The notes beneath the pieces are model-generated. The model was not told where the DNA came from and made no database searches. It saw nothing but the letters and a program-made list of their open reading frames with translations. DNA of 41,101 nucleotides, taken from an uncultured SAR86 cluster bacterium (lineage in GTDB: Bacteria; Pseudomonadota; Gammaproteobacteria; Magnimaribacterales; D2472). Location of the stretch: positions 1-41,101 of the forward strand of contig CABXNE010000001.1 in NCBI GenBank assembly GCA_902513515.1. Reading direction: 5' to 3'. Shown piece by piece: positions 22,543 through 31,670 of the stretch (its first letter is position 1; each line of letters starts with the position of its first letter). The translations under genes were made by a program, and so were the position numbers.

Positions 22543-23667
22543 TTATTTGATTCTATAATCATTGTTAAACGGTGTATAGGATTTGCAGGCCTCAATGTAA
22601 TTTTCTATTTGAACCCTTTCTGATTTACAAAAATTGCTTACTGCTTTGCCAAAATCATCTCTTAAAAAATAATGAAATGATGAGCATAAATGTGGCTGAA
22701 AGCCTCTTCTAATTTTATGTTCGCCTTGAACTCCTGGATCAAAAAATTTGAGATTATTTTTTATGCAATATTCTATGCCTTGATAGTAACAGCATTCAAA
22801 GTGTAGATTTTTTATTTTTCTTGATGCCCCCCAGTGCCTCCCATATAGAGTGCTTCCCCCTTCAAAACATAGCGATGCACCAATTGGCTCGCCATCCATC
22901 TCAGCAAAGAAAATAACTGGTTTAACTACCTGATTTGAGGTATTAATTAATTTAAAAAATTCTTTATTTAGATAAGGATTTTGGGCTCTTTCATAATAAG
23001 TATTTTGATAAAATGCATAAAATAAACTCCAATCCTCAGGTTTAATCTCATCATTTTTTTTACATCTAATTTTGATACCTAGTTTAGAAATGCTTTTTCT
23101 TTCTTTGCGAATAGTTGCCCTTTGACGGGAAGTGAATATAGATAAAAAATTATTGAAATCCACAAAGTTATCATTCTTCCAAGTAAATCTATAATTATAT
23201 CTTTCAACAAAATTTCTTTCTCTCAATACACTCTTGCCAGATTCATTCGGGAAAAGAATATGCCATGATTCTATTTCCTCATCTTCCATTTTTTTAATGC
23301 CCGCATCAATTAAATTCAATTTGCATTGATCATTTTTGCCTAAAATTCTATCTCCCTCACAAGGCGTGAAAGGAACGGCTGTTAGTAATTTTGGGTAATA
23401 ATTTCTGCCTGCTCTGTGTAATGCATTTGCCCACTGATGATCAAAGATGAATTCCCCATAGCTATTAAATTTTTTATATAAGGGGAGAAAACTTATTAAT
23501 TTTTTGTTTTTGATTTCGCCAAGATGATCTGGAATCCATCCGGATTCTTCTGAGGCAGAATTACTTTCTTCAATTGCTCGCAAGTATGAAAAATCTTCAA
23601 ATGGATTATTTGCCTCTATTGAATATAGCTTTTCTTGTAAATCAATTTTTCTGATTTGAGATGACAT
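22543..23667 (-). CDS. FemAB-like / COG3146 GNAT-type protein
   Basis: A 374-residue protein of the peptidogalycan-related FemAB-like family (PF04339). Recognisable parts are ANNPFEDFSYLRAIEES at the N terminus, the GRNYYPKLLTAVPFTPCEGDRIL block near residue 88, RQRATIRKERKSI in the middle and LYGRHWGA with the FDPGVQGEHKIRRGF block in the C-terminal acyltransferase domain. The family is widespread and conserved in proteobacteria, but its reaction is not established. It abuts yqiB with no gap and follows ubiA by four bases, so it is probably in the same leftward transcript. Confidence 0.87.
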   Translation of the reverse strand: MSSQIRKIDLQEKLYSIEANNPFEDFSYLRAIEESNSASEESGWIPDHLGEIKNKKLISFLPLYKKFNSYGEFIFDHQWANALHRAGRNYYPKLLTAVPFTPCEGDRILGKNDQCKLNLIDAGIKKMEDEEIESWHILFPNESGKSVLRERNFVERYNYRFTWKNDNFVDFNNFLSIFTSRQRATIRKERKSISKLGIKIRCKKNDEIKPEDWSLFYAFYQNTYYERAQNPYLNKEFFKLINTSNQVVKPVIFFAEMDGEPIGASLCFEGGSTLYGRHWGASRKIKNLHFECCYYQGIEYCIKNNLKFFDPGVQGEHKIRRGFQPHLCSSFHYFLRDDFGKAVSNFCKSERVQIENYIEACKSYTPFNNDYRIK

Positions 23668-23671
23668 GAAA

Positions 23672-24514
23672 TCAGATTATCAGAAAACAAAATGCTGAAA
23701 GGGTAAGTAAATATAAAGATGCCCAATGATTATTTTTAAAAGCTAGCAAAAACTTTTTTTGGGAAGCTAGGCGATGTTGATAAAAATAAACACCACTTAA
23801 CAAAATTATTCCTATGTACCAATGAGATGAGAGTCCGGCTTTCAATCCAACAATAAGCAAAAGGGTAATTGCAATAACTTGCAAGATTGCAATTATCAAT
23901 AAAGTTTTTGATCCCCACCATAAAGGAGTTGAATGAATTCCTAATTTCTTGTCATCTTCAATATCACACAATCCATAGAATGAATCGAAGGCAATAGTTT
24001 TTGCAGCAATTGCAAAGTAGAGAAAAATCATAGTTGGATTATTTAACTCATTTGTCATGGCGTAAACAATAATTGTTGGGTTGAAAGTCAGGCCAAGGAA
24101 AATCTGGGGCCCGACAAAAAATCTCTTTGTCAGGGGATATAGAATTGTCAATAACCCAAAGAAAACACTTATAAAAATTGTATTTGAATTAGTAAAGCTA
24201 AGTAAAATTAGGGTAAAAACTCCAAGCGCAGTAAAAACAGCCCAACTTTCAGATATTGAGATCTTTTTGCTAGGTATTGGCCTCGTTTTTGTTCTTTCTA
24301 CGCCTCCATCAAGGTCTTTATCCCAAATATCATTGATTACGCACCCCGCTGATCTAACTAAGATGCTTCCAATAATGACAATTAACAAATCAGCGTACTC
24401 AAAATTGCCGCCTGAACTAATAACCAATGCCAATAATGCCGGCCATAGCAATAGGTATATACCAATTGGTTTATCAAGCCGCATCAATTCTGAAATTGCT
24501 AGAATTTTATTCAT
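23672..24514 (-). CDS. ubiA: 4-hydroxybenzoate polyprenyltransferase UbiA
   Basis: This integral membrane prenyltransferase attaches the isoprenoid tail to 4-hydroxybenzoate in ubiquinone synthesis. The first Mg/diphosphate motif NDIWDKDLDG lies at residues 61-70 and the second, YGLCDIEDDKKLG, near residue 190. About eight membrane helices are visible. The frame extends upstream to 24583, but the ATG at 24514 forms an ATGA overlap with the end of ubiC and gives the family-typical N terminus (MNKILAISELMRLDKPIG), so it is chosen; that yields 280 residues. UbiC makes its substrate. Confidence 0.95.
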   Translation of the reverse strand: MNKILAISELMRLDKPIGIYLLLWPALLALVISSGGNFEYADLLIVIIGSILVRSAGCVINDIWDKDLDGGVERTKTRPIPSKKISISESWAVFTALGVFTLILLSFTNSNTIFISVFFGLLTILYPLTKRFFVGPQIFLGLTFNPTIIVYAMTNELNNPTMIFLYFAIAAKTIAFDSFYGLCDIEDDKKLGIHSTPLWWGSKTLLIIAILQVIAITLLLIVGLKAGLSSHWYIGIILLSGVYFYQHRLASQKKFLLAFKNNHWASLYLLTLSAFCFLII

Positions 24515-25002
24515 GGAGACAAAAATACTTCCATAACGCTTAATGGGTATCCCCGAACAAGGTAATGAGTTCTTCTCCCCCAAATAACCTGTTTCGCAAG
24601 ATTTTGAAATTGTGCAAATTCACGACGTGTTTTAACAAAAAGTCTGCTTTGAAAGAGCAAATCGCCGAGTGGTTTTGATCCAATGGTGCCCAACCCAGGA
24701 TAACCTTTAGATGATGTTAGTTTTGGGATAATGCTTCTCGCATAAACAAGCGGTACCAGATCTCCATATAAAACTACTTCCCTAATACGAACTTCTTGTG
24801 AAGCCATATCCAACGCTAAATACTCTTCACTCTCAGCAACGCCAATTCGGTCATTTAAAATCTCAAGCTTAAACTTGGCATTAGATGAAATTCTTGCAGT
24901 AATCGAGCCTTCTTCATTTAGCCAATCTAGAATGTTTTGTTCTTTTAAACAACTTTTTAACTCTGAGTCATTTAGCCATTCATTAATTCTTTTTACTTGC
25001 AT
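24511..25002 (-). CDS. ubiC: Chorismate--pyruvate lyase UbiC
   Basis: This 163-residue enzyme converts chorismate to 4-hydroxybenzoate plus pyruvate, the first committed step of ubiquinone synthesis. Conserved blocks include VREVVLYG-type IREVVLYGDLVPLVYARSII (Arg needed for chorismate binding), the GLGTIGSKPLGDLLF loop and the C-terminal WGRRTHYLVRGYPLSVMEVF. It is first in the leftward ubiC-ubiA run and overlaps ubiA by 4 bp. It is divergent from the rubredoxin gene. Confidence 0.94.
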   Translation of the reverse strand: MQVKRINEWLNDSELKSCLKEQNILDWLNEEGSITARISSNAKFKLEILNDRIGVAESEEYLALDMASQEVRIREVVLYGDLVPLVYARSIIPKLTSSKGYPGLGTIGSKPLGDLLFQSRLFVKTRREFAQFQNLAKQVIWGRRTHYLVRGYPLSVMEVFLSP

Positions 25003-25089
25003 TAATTAGATCTCTAAAATCTGATATTATAGCCTGCTTAATTTTCATTAAATGAGACTTTTTGAGTCAGATTAACTAAGAGAGAGAAA

Positions 25090-25260
25090 ATGGAATATAA
25101 AAAATGGGAATGCATTGTATGTGGACTAATATATGATGAAGAGCTAGGCTGGCCAGATGATGGCATTGCTCCTGGAACTGCTTGGGATGATGTTCCTGAT
25201 GACTGGTTGTGCCCTGACTGCGGAGTAGGAAAAGAAGATTTTGAAATGACAGAAATTTAA
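25090..25260 (+). CDS. rubA: Rubredoxin
   Basis: A 56-residue single-iron electron carrier. The four iron ligands are C8-x2-C11 (CIVCG) and C41-x2-C44 (CPDCG), and the intervening [26 protein letters not shown] is typical of aerobic rubredoxins. It has a purine-rich ribosome site before the ATG. Its stop overlaps the ATG of the symporter gene by one base (TAATG). Partners of such rubredoxins include alkane hydroxylases and NADH:rubredoxin reductases, none of which is in the window. Confidence 0.95.
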   Translation: MEYKKWECIVCGLIYDEELGWPDDGIAPGTAWDDVPDDWLCPDCGVGKEDFEMTEI

Positions 25261-26522
25261 TGATAGATACGCCAAAAAATTTAACCAGAAACATTCTTAT
25301 AGGTCTGATTCTTGGGTTTGCTGTTGGCTCCTTTCTTTTTTATACAGATTTATTTCCAAGCTCAATAGATGCTTTTGTAGAAAAATATATTTTTAAAATG
25401 GGCGGAGATATCTTCATGAATCTCCTAAAGCTATTAGTCGTGCCTTTGGTCTTTTTCTCTTTGGTAACAGGTATCTCCTCTCTAGGAAGCTCACAGTCTT
25501 TAGGAAAACTAACATTTAAAACAGTAGGTTTTTATTTGCTAACTACAGGCATAGCTGTTTCTTTGGCACTTATTGCAGGTTCTTTCTTTCAGCCAGGCTC
25601 GAATTATTCATCTGATATAGCTATGGCCGCGCCAAGCTCACTGCCTCAAGGGCAAGGAATCTACTCGACTATTGTTGGAATTTTTCCTTCGAATATTATC
25701 CAAGCCATGGCTGAAAATCAGATGCTAGCAATCGTGTTCTTTAGTATTTTATTTGGCCTTGCTCTCAATAAAACAAATCATTTAACAGGAAACTTAAGCG
25801 AGTCATTTGCCAAATTAAATACAGTATTTTTACAGCTTATTGTAATGATCATGAGCTTTGCGCCTTTGGGTGTTTTTTGTCTCATTGGAAAGTTTGTTAT
25901 TGCTGATGGTCTGGATATCTTTCAAGACGTTTTAGCATATGTTGTTCTGTTAATTGCTCTTCTTTTATTTCATGCAGCTTTTACTTACTCGGTATTTTTG
26001 AAATTTGTTGGAGGTTTAAATCCTTTAACCTTTTTTAGAAAGATGAAAGACGTTGCCTTATTTGCATTTTCTACCTCATCTAGCGCAGCAACAATTCCGG
26101 TAACCCTTAGAACAGTAAATCAAGATTTAGGCGTCAATCAAAATGTTGCCTCTTTTGTGGTGCCCGTCGGAGCCACGATCAATATGGATGGCACCGCAAT
26201 TATGCAAGGTTTAGCAACAGTATTTATTGCTCAAATGTCTGGCATTGACTTAACTCTGTTTCAATACATTCAAGTTGTTCTACTTGCGGTAGCGACCTCA
26301 ATAGGAACTGCTGCCGTTCCATCAGCAGGAACCATTACTTTGATAATAATTTTGCAACAATTTAACTTACCACTTGAGGCAATAGGGATCATTCTTGCGG
26401 TTGATAGAGTGCTTGACATGATCCGAACTTCAGTAAATGTTACTGGCGATGCTGCAATTGCATGTATAGTTGCAAAAACAGAGAATCAATTGGATGAAAA
26501 TATTTTCAATTCGAAGGCTTAA
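25260..26522 (+). CDS. Dicarboxylate/amino acid:cation symporter (DAACS family)
   Basis: A 420-residue sodium- or proton-coupled transporter of the GltP/GltPh/SdcS family with about eight membrane helices and two re-entrant hairpins. The serine-rich HP1 motif is FSTSSSAATIPVT. The TM7 motif is seen as GATINMDGTAIMQG, and TM8 carries VDRVLDMIRTSVNVTGDA, including the Asp and Asn that bind the substrate amino and carboxyl groups. The likely substrate is an acidic or neutral amino acid or a C4-dicarboxylate. It is translationally coupled to rubredoxin, although no functional link is evident. Confidence 0.93.
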   Translation: MIDTPKNLTRNILIGLILGFAVGSFLFYTDLFPSSIDAFVEKYIFKMGGDIFMNLLKLLVVPLVFFSLVTGISSLGSSQSLGKLTFKTVGFYLLTTGIAVSLALIAGSFFQPGSNYSSDIAMAAPSSLPQGQGIYSTIVGIFPSNIIQAMAENQMLAIVFFSILFGLALNKTNHLTGNLSESFAKLNTVFLQLIVMIMSFAPLGVFCLIGKFVIADGLDIFQDVLAYVVLLIALLLFHAAFTYSVFLKFVGGLNPLTFFRKMKDVALFAFSTSSSAATIPVTLRTVNQDLGVNQNVASFVVPVGATINMDGTAIMQGLATVFIAQMSGIDLTLFQYIQVVLLAVATSIGTAAVPSAGTITLIIILQQFNLPLEAIGIILAVDRVLDMIRTSVNVTGDAAIACIVAKTENQLDENIFNSKA

Positions 26523-26582
26523 TTACTAATTAAATTCAATTTTATTTGATAGAATCTAACGCTTGTTTATAGGAGAGAAAGG

Positions 26583-28598
26583 ATGAATATATTAATTGCC
26601 CCAGCATTGGGTGTTTTTGGTTTGATTGCCGCTTTTGTGGTATTCAGTTTGGTCATGCGCTATTCAGATGGCTCAGATCAAGTTAAAAAGATCGGGGATG
26701 AAATTCACAAGGGCGCAATGAAGTTTATGAAAACTGAATATACATATCTTTTAATTTTTGTTGCGGTGTTGGTTATTCTAGTAGCAACTTTTCTTACTAT
26801 TCAATCAGCTATTGCTGTTGTAGTTGGCGCAGCCTGTTCTTCTTTAGCAGGATTCATTGGAATGTATGCAGCAACAAAAGCAAACGTTAGAACTGCAACC
26901 GCAGCTCAACAAGATGGAGCAGCAGCTGCTTTAAGCGTTTCTTTCTATGGTGGTTCTGTAATGGGATTATGTGTGGCATCTCTTGGCTTAATTGGTCTTG
27001 GCAGCCTCTTCTATTTTTTTAGTGAATCTCATGTTCATGCTCTTGAGGGCTTTGGAATGGGAGCATCAGTTGTAGCTTTATTTTCTCGTGTCGGCGGAGG
27101 TATTTTTACTAAGAGTGCTGATGTTGGAGCAGACTTGGTGGGTAAGATTGAAGCAGGAATTCCGGAAGATGACCCAAGAAATCCAGGAGTAATAGCAGAC
27201 AACGTTGGCGATAACGTCGGTGATGTTGCTGGCATGGGATCAGATATTTTTGAATCTTATTGTGGATCAATGATTGCCTCTATTGCTATAGCCTATACTT
27301 TAGGCTCCAAGGAAATGATGATGTTCCCATTGGCTTTAACCTCAATTGGTTTAATAGCTTCCATCATTGGAATCATAATAGTTAAATTGCAGTCTGCTAA
27401 AGCGCCTGACCGTGCTTTACGCTCAGGAACTATGTTAGCACCGGCAGTATTTATTGTTATGGCTTATTTTTTAACAACTAGCATGACCGGTGTGTCAATG
27501 AATGTTTGGTGGGCTGTGGTCTGTGGTGCTGTGGGCGGAGTATTAATTGGGTTAATTACTGAATACTACACAGGCGGAGATCCTGTTAAAAAGATTGCTG
27601 AATCAGGTGAAACTGGCTCTGCAACAGTCATGATTTCTGGCCTTTCAGTTGGAATGCAATCTGTTGTAATTCCAATTTTAGTTTTAGCAACAATTATTTT
27701 AATTTCTACAACTCTTTCAGGAGTTTATGGAGTAGGTATTGCTGCTGTAGGAATGCTTTCAACAGTTGGGATAACCATGGCAATTGATGCATATGGTCCA
27801 GTTGCAGATAACGCTGGTGGTATTGCTGAGATGGCTGGCATGGGAGAGGATGTAAGAGAGATCACAGATTCTTTGGATGAGCTTGGAAATACAACAGCAG
27901 CTATTGGTAAAGGTTTTGCTATTGGAGCTGCTGCATTAGCAGCTTTGGCAATTATTTCAGCTTTCTCTGAGGTGGTTCAATTAAATCCAAAGGTAGTTGC
28001 TGAATTAGCAATGTCTGAAAAAGAATTCTCACTTTCTCTTGGAGAGCCTATTGTGTTAGTTGGCATGTTTATAGGAATCTGTATTCCTTTTTTGATTTCC
28101 TCAATTACCATGACAGCTGTTGGAGATGCAGCATTTGAGATGATTAATGAAATTCGAAGACAATTCAGAGAGATAACTGGTTTGATGGAAGGCACTGCTG
28201 ATCCTGATTCAGAAAAATGTGTTGAGATAGCAACTAAAGCTGCTTTAAAGAAAATGATGTTACCAGGCGTCATTGCAGTAGCAATGCCAGCAATTGTAGG
28301 AATTGGCCTTGGGGCATACGCTTTAGGCGGAATGCTTGCTGGCGGATTATTAGGTTGTGTTGCACTTGCTTTATTTATGGCAAATGCAGGCGGAGCCTGG
28401 GACAACGCTAAGAAGTATGTTGAGAAGGGTAACCTCGGTGGTAAAGGCTCTGATACTCATGCTGCAGTTGTTGTTGGAGATACAGTTGGCGATCCATTTA
28501 AAGATACTTCTGGACCTTCAATGAATATCCTAATTAATGTAATGGCGATTGTGAGTTTAGTTATAGCTCCTCTATTAACATTGAATGGAATGTTATAA
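26583..28598 (+). CDS. hppA: Membrane pyrophosphatase, K+-dependent (Na+ or H+ pumping)
   Basis: A 671-residue ion-translocating pyrophosphatase with about 16 membrane helices. The pyrophosphate-binding segments are [34 protein letters not shown], and the C-terminal [15 protein letters not shown] plus [15 protein letters not shown]. The cation-specificity position in [10 protein letters not shown] (Ala440) is alanine rather than the lysine of K+-independent enzymes, so potassium dependence is expected. Sodium versus proton pumping cannot be decided by eye. A strong ribosome site (AGGAGAGAAAGG) precedes the ATG. Such pumps recover energy from pyrophosphate, a common trait of energy-limited marine bacteria. 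Confidence 0.96.
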   Translation: MNILIAPALGVFGLIAAFVVFSLVMRYSDGSDQVKKIGDEIHKGAMKFMKTEYTYLLIFVAVLVILVATFLTIQSAIAVVVGAACSSLAGFIGMYAATKANVRTATAAQQDGAAAALSVSFYGGSVMGLCVASLGLIGLGSLFYFFSESHVHALEGFGMGASVVALFSRVGGGIFTKSADVGADLVGKIEAGIPEDDPRNPGVIADNVGDNVGDVAGMGSDIFESYCGSMIASIAIAYTLGSKEMMMFPLALTSIGLIASIIGIIIVKLQSAKAPDRALRSGTMLAPAVFIVMAYFLTTSMTGVSMNVWWAVVCGAVGGVLIGLITEYYTGGDPVKKIAESGETGSATVMISGLSVGMQSVVIPILVLATIILISTTLSGVYGVGIAAVGMLSTVGITMAIDAYGPVADNAGGIAEMAGMGEDVREITDSLDELGNTTAAIGKGFAIGAAALAALAIISAFSEVVQLNPKVVAELAMSEKEFSLSLGEPIVLVGMFIGICIPFLISSITMTAVGDAAFEMINEIRRQFREITGLMEGTADPDSEKCVEIATKAALKKMMLPGVIAVAMPAIVGIGLGAYALGGMLAGGLLGCVALALFMANAGGAWDNAKKYVEKGNLGGKGSDTHAAVVVGDTVGDPFKDTSGPSMNILINVMAIVSLVIAPLLTLNGML

Positions 28599-28633
28599 GA
28601 ATCACATAATCGACAGGATTCAGCCCCATTCGA

Positions 28634-28672
28634 CTGTGGCTGTTATCGGCGCTGGAGCCTCAGTTGTTTTTT
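28634..28672 (+). terminator. Probable terminator of hppA
   Basis: CTGTGGCT and AGCCTCAG pair at seven of eight positions around a 14-nt GC-rich loop. They are followed by TTGTTTTTT, 35-75 bp after the hppA stop and before the cupin gene. Imperfect, so only moderately sure. Confidence 0.45.
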
Positions 28673-28699
28673 ATACACTTGCTAAGCTAGAATTCCTTC

Positions 28700-29149
28700 A
28701 TGAATCTGCTAAATGACAAGAGTCTTAAATGGAAGCGCTACACTGAGGGGGAAGATTTTGATTACCCCATAGACTACTCTGACGCTATTCTAGATGCGAG
28801 AGAAGACGGGCGCTTGGAGATATTAGTTAAGTGGGAACCAAATTGTTATTGTCATTTTCACAGGCATACTGCAGAAATTAGTTCTTTGGTTCTAGAAGGC
28901 GAGCTTCATGTCACCGATATCGATATTGAAACCGGAAAAGAGCTTGGTAAGCGAGTAAGAGTTGTGGGAGATTTTGTACATAAAGAACCAGGTGATGTAC
29001 ATATGGAACAAGGAGGAGCAAACGGAGCTCTAGTTCTCTTTAATATCTATGCTCCTGAAGGCGAAGGCAAACTAGCAGAATCTTTGAAAAAAGATGGAAG
29101 CGTAATAAGCGCCTCAACTATGGCTAGAATTTTAAGAAAACGTAAATAA
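28700..29149 (+). CDS. Cupin-fold protein
   Basis: A 149-residue single-domain cupin. Motif 1 is recognisable as CHFHRHTAEISSLVLEGELHV (residues about 51-71), with His residues as metal ligands and the acidic ligand in the TAE. Motif 2 is KEPGDVHMEQGG near residue 96. The C-terminal tail is basic (MARILRKRK). Related single-cupin proteins include acetylacetone dioxygenase-like and ChrR-like proteins; the substrate here is unknown. It lies alone between hppA and a short intergenic region holding a guaA fragment. Confidence 0.82.
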   Translation: MNLLNDKSLKWKRYTEGEDFDYPIDYSDAILDAREDGRLEILVKWEPNCYCHFHRHTAEISSLVLEGELHVTDIDIETGKELGKRVRVVGDFVHKEPGDVHMEQGGANGALVLFNIYAPEGEGKLAESLKKDGSVISASTMARILRKRK

Positions 29150-29159
29150 TTGTGTTTAG

Positions 29160-29222
29160 TTATTCCCACTCAATGGTCTCTGGCAGTTTGCTAAAGATCT
29201 CATATAATAAATTATTAAATCT
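29160..29222 (-). pseudogene. guaA: Fossil fragment of the guaA 3' end
   Basis: Read on the minus strand, the last 20 codons spell FNNLLYEIFSKLPETIEWE followed by TAA. GMP synthase ends with the conserved pattern VNRVVYDITSKPPATIEWE, so 11 of 19 aligned positions agree and the others are conservative. Nothing further upstream resembles guaA. The 3' end of guaA is a known integration site for genomic islands, so this may be an orphaned attachment site or a displaced fragment. Confidence 0.65.
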
Positions 29223-29236
29223 ATTGGAGACATAAA

Positions 29237-29563
29237 ATGAAAAAATATTTTGTTCTAGGGGCAGCTTTACTGTTTTGTAATATCTCACAAGCAGCTGTAT
29301 ATATGATTGATTTCAAATGTGATCAAGAGGCATATAAGGTTTTTGCTACTATGACGTTAGATGAGCTTGATGGTCAATTCTTAGAGGGTTCTTCAAAGCT
29401 TGCGAGGTATCACGACCTTACTACTGGCAGCGGTATAGTTATAGTAGAAGCCGATGACCCGACTCTTGTAATTGAATTCGCTAATGGATGGAGCGAAATG
29501 TGCGAGTCTGCAATAGTCCCTGTAGTCGACGATAAAAAAGCAATGGAAATTTTGACCAGATAA
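29237..29563 (+). CDS. Secreted DUF3303-like protein
   Basis: A 108-residue protein with an N-terminal signal peptide (KYFVLGAALLFCNISQA, cleavage near residue 19). The rest resembles the DUF3303 ferredoxin-like fold: the TGSGIVIVEADDPTLVIEF block, then the WSEMCESAIVPVVDDKKAMEIL block. Two cysteines (after FKCDQ and EMCES) could form a disulfide in the periplasm. Cytoplasmic DUF3303 proteins lack a signal, so this is a secreted variant. It is convergent with recG with no gap. Function unknown. Confidence 0.75.
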   Translation: MKKYFVLGAALLFCNISQAAVYMIDFKCDQEAYKVFATMTLDELDGQFLEGSSKLARYHDLTTGSGIVIVEADDPTLVIEFANGWSEMCESAIVPVVDDKKAMEILTR

Positions 29564-31627
29564 CTAAGCGTCAGCAAAAGCTATAGAGCCTGAGATCCAT
29601 CTTTCTATGAGCTGATTGGCAAGCTCAGGATCTTCGTTGCATATTGATTCAGCAACTTTTTTGGTTTCCATTAGATACTGACTGTCTCTGACTAGATTAG
29701 TGTATTTCATCGGCACAATGCCTGTTTGTTGCGCGCCCATGATTTCACCAGGGCCTCTTATTACAAGATCCTCTTCGGCGATTTTAAAGCCATCTTGAGA
29801 GTCTACTAATACTTGGAGTCTTTGCGATGAGACATCTTGAATCTTGTCTTTGTGCAGAAGAATGCAAAAGCTTTCTTTGGTTCCTCTGCCTATTCTTCCT
29901 CTTAATTGATGCAGTTGCGCTAAACCAAATCTTTCTGCATTTTCAATAACCATGATATCTGCATCCGGGATATCTACCCCCACTTCAACAACAGTCGTTG
30001 ATACTAAGATTGAAGTTTTAGAATCTTTGAAAGCTTGAATCTGCTCTTGTTTTTTAATTGCTGATAACTTTCCATGAAGGCAACCAACTTTCTCTTGGCC
30101 AAAATGCTCAGATAAATCTTCATAGGTTTCCATGACAGCATTTAAATCTAAGTTTTCAGATTCTTCAATTAAAGGACATATCCAATACACTTTGCTACCT
30201 TTTTTTGTAGCGGCTGAGATTCTTTCAATCAGTTTATCTTTTCCGCTTAAAGGTAAACATGATGTTTGAATTGGCTTCCTGCCAGGAGGCAGTTCATCGA
30301 TCACAGAAACATCCATGTTTGCATATACGCTCATAGAAAGCGTTCTTGGAATAGGAGTAGCTGTTAATGTCAGCTGGTGAGGTGCTGATTTTTCAGAATC
30401 ATTTTTCTTTCTTAAGGCTAGGCGTTGATTCACTCCAAACCTGTGTTGCTCGTCGATGATAATGAGAGCAAGGTTAGAAAACTCAACACTTTTCTGAAAT
30501 AAAGCATGGGTTCCAATCAATAATTTGATCTTGCTTTCCTTAAGATCTTGTAAGATTTTTTTTCTTTTGCTTGCAGAAGTGCTACCTGTTAGAAGAGCTA
30601 CTTTAGCTGCTTGTTTATTAAAAAAAGATTTCAAGCTAAAAAAATGTTGCTCTGCTAGCAATGTGGTCGGTGCCATAAAAGCAACCTGAAAAGATGAGTC
30701 AAGGGCTAACGCTGCAGCCAATGCACCTACCACTGTTTTTCCTGAGCCAACATCTCCTTGTACCAATCTCATCATGGGAACTTCTTGAGATAAATCCTGT
30801 TTAATCTCACTTACAACTCTTGTTTGGGCGCCAGTTAATTCAAAAGGAAAATTTGATTTAACTTCTGCTGTCCATTCATTCTCTTTAGATAATGGAAAAG
30901 AGCGATGTCTTTTTTGTTTACGTTTTAAAAAAGCCATACCAGCCTGAAAAGCAATCATTTCTTCTTTTAATAACCTTACTCTTGCTGGATGAGAGCCTCC
31001 GGGAAGCATTTCATTAATGTCTATATCTGCTTCGGGATTATGGATGATTGCTAGGGCATCGATAATTTTCATGTTTAAAGATGCGTCATATCTTTCTACG
31101 TCTAGAAAGTCTTCTTCAAAATTTAATTTTGAGATTGCGGCTTGAATAAATCCCCTTATTTTTTTTTGTCCTATGCCTTTGGGTACTCTATATACAGGCG
31201 TTAGTTTTTTATCTTTTAATTTGTGATCACTTGATATGACTTCATACTCTGGATGAATCATTTCTAGCCCATACCTACTCAAGCTCACTTTCCCATAACA
31301 CAAAAGTTCAGTTCCAGCTTTTAGCTGCTTCGTTTGAGCAGGATGGAAATAAAAAAAGCGAATATTAATATTAGAAAAAGAGTCAGCAGATTTAAGTACC
31401 ATCATCTTTCTAGGTCTATATATTGCTTGTGAAGAAATTACCTTAACTCTTATTAACTTTTCATCTCCTGGTTGTAGATCGCTTATATTTGAAATTTTTG
31501 TTCTGTCTTGATATCCAAAGGGAAGATGAAAGCAAAGATCTCTTAAGTTAAAAATTCCAATAAGATTAAGTTTTTCAACTATAGAAGGTCCAATACCTTT
31601 TAATTGAGTTAGTTCAATATTAGCCAC
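29564..31627 (-). CDS. recG: ATP-dependent DNA helicase RecG
   Basis: A 687-residue branch-migrating helicase that reverses stalled forks and processes Holliday junctions. An N-terminal wedge/OB domain spans about residues 1-230. The superfamily 2 motor has Walker A GDVGSGKT at about residue 291, the DEQH box IIDEQHRFG, TATPIPRT, and motif VI QLRGRIGRG. The C-terminal TRG region (FKIAEEDLVIRGPGEIMGAQQ) is intact. It is somewhat shorter than the 693-residue E. coli protein but complete. It is divergent from the epimerase-like gene. Confidence 0.96.
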   Translation of the reverse strand: MANIELTQLKGIGPSIVEKLNLIGIFNLRDLCFHLPFGYQDRTKISNISDLQPGDEKLIRVKVISSQAIYRPRKMMVLKSADSFSNINIRFFYFHPAQTKQLKAGTELLCYGKVSLSRYGLEMIHPEYEVISSDHKLKDKKLTPVYRVPKGIGQKKIRGFIQAAISKLNFEEDFLDVERYDASLNMKIIDALAIIHNPEADIDINEMLPGGSHPARVRLLKEEMIAFQAGMAFLKRKQKRHRSFPLSKENEWTAEVKSNFPFELTGAQTRVVSEIKQDLSQEVPMMRLVQGDVGSGKTVVGALAAALALDSSFQVAFMAPTTLLAEQHFFSLKSFFNKQAAKVALLTGSTSASKRKKILQDLKESKIKLLIGTHALFQKSVEFSNLALIIIDEQHRFGVNQRLALRKKNDSEKSAPHQLTLTATPIPRTLSMSVYANMDVSVIDELPPGRKPIQTSCLPLSGKDKLIERISAATKKGSKVYWICPLIEESENLDLNAVMETYEDLSEHFGQEKVGCLHGKLSAIKKQEQIQAFKDSKTSILVSTTVVEVGVDIPDADIMVIENAERFGLAQLHQLRGRIGRGTKESFCILLHKDKIQDVSSQRLQVLVDSQDGFKIAEEDLVIRGPGEIMGAQQTGIVPMKYTNLVRDSQYLMETKKVAESICNEDPELANQLIERWISGSIAFADA

Positions 31628-31670
31628 TTAACGATAATACTTTTAATATAAGGACTTTAGAAACATATAT

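Noticed and set aside
28585-28716. 43-codon ORF with a Rossmann-like stretch ([16 protein letters not shown]) after hppA
   Set aside because: It begins inside hppA, overlaps the cupin start and a probable terminator hairpin, and has no ribosome site. The glycine-rich look comes from the GC-rich hairpin sequence. Chance is the simpler explanation.
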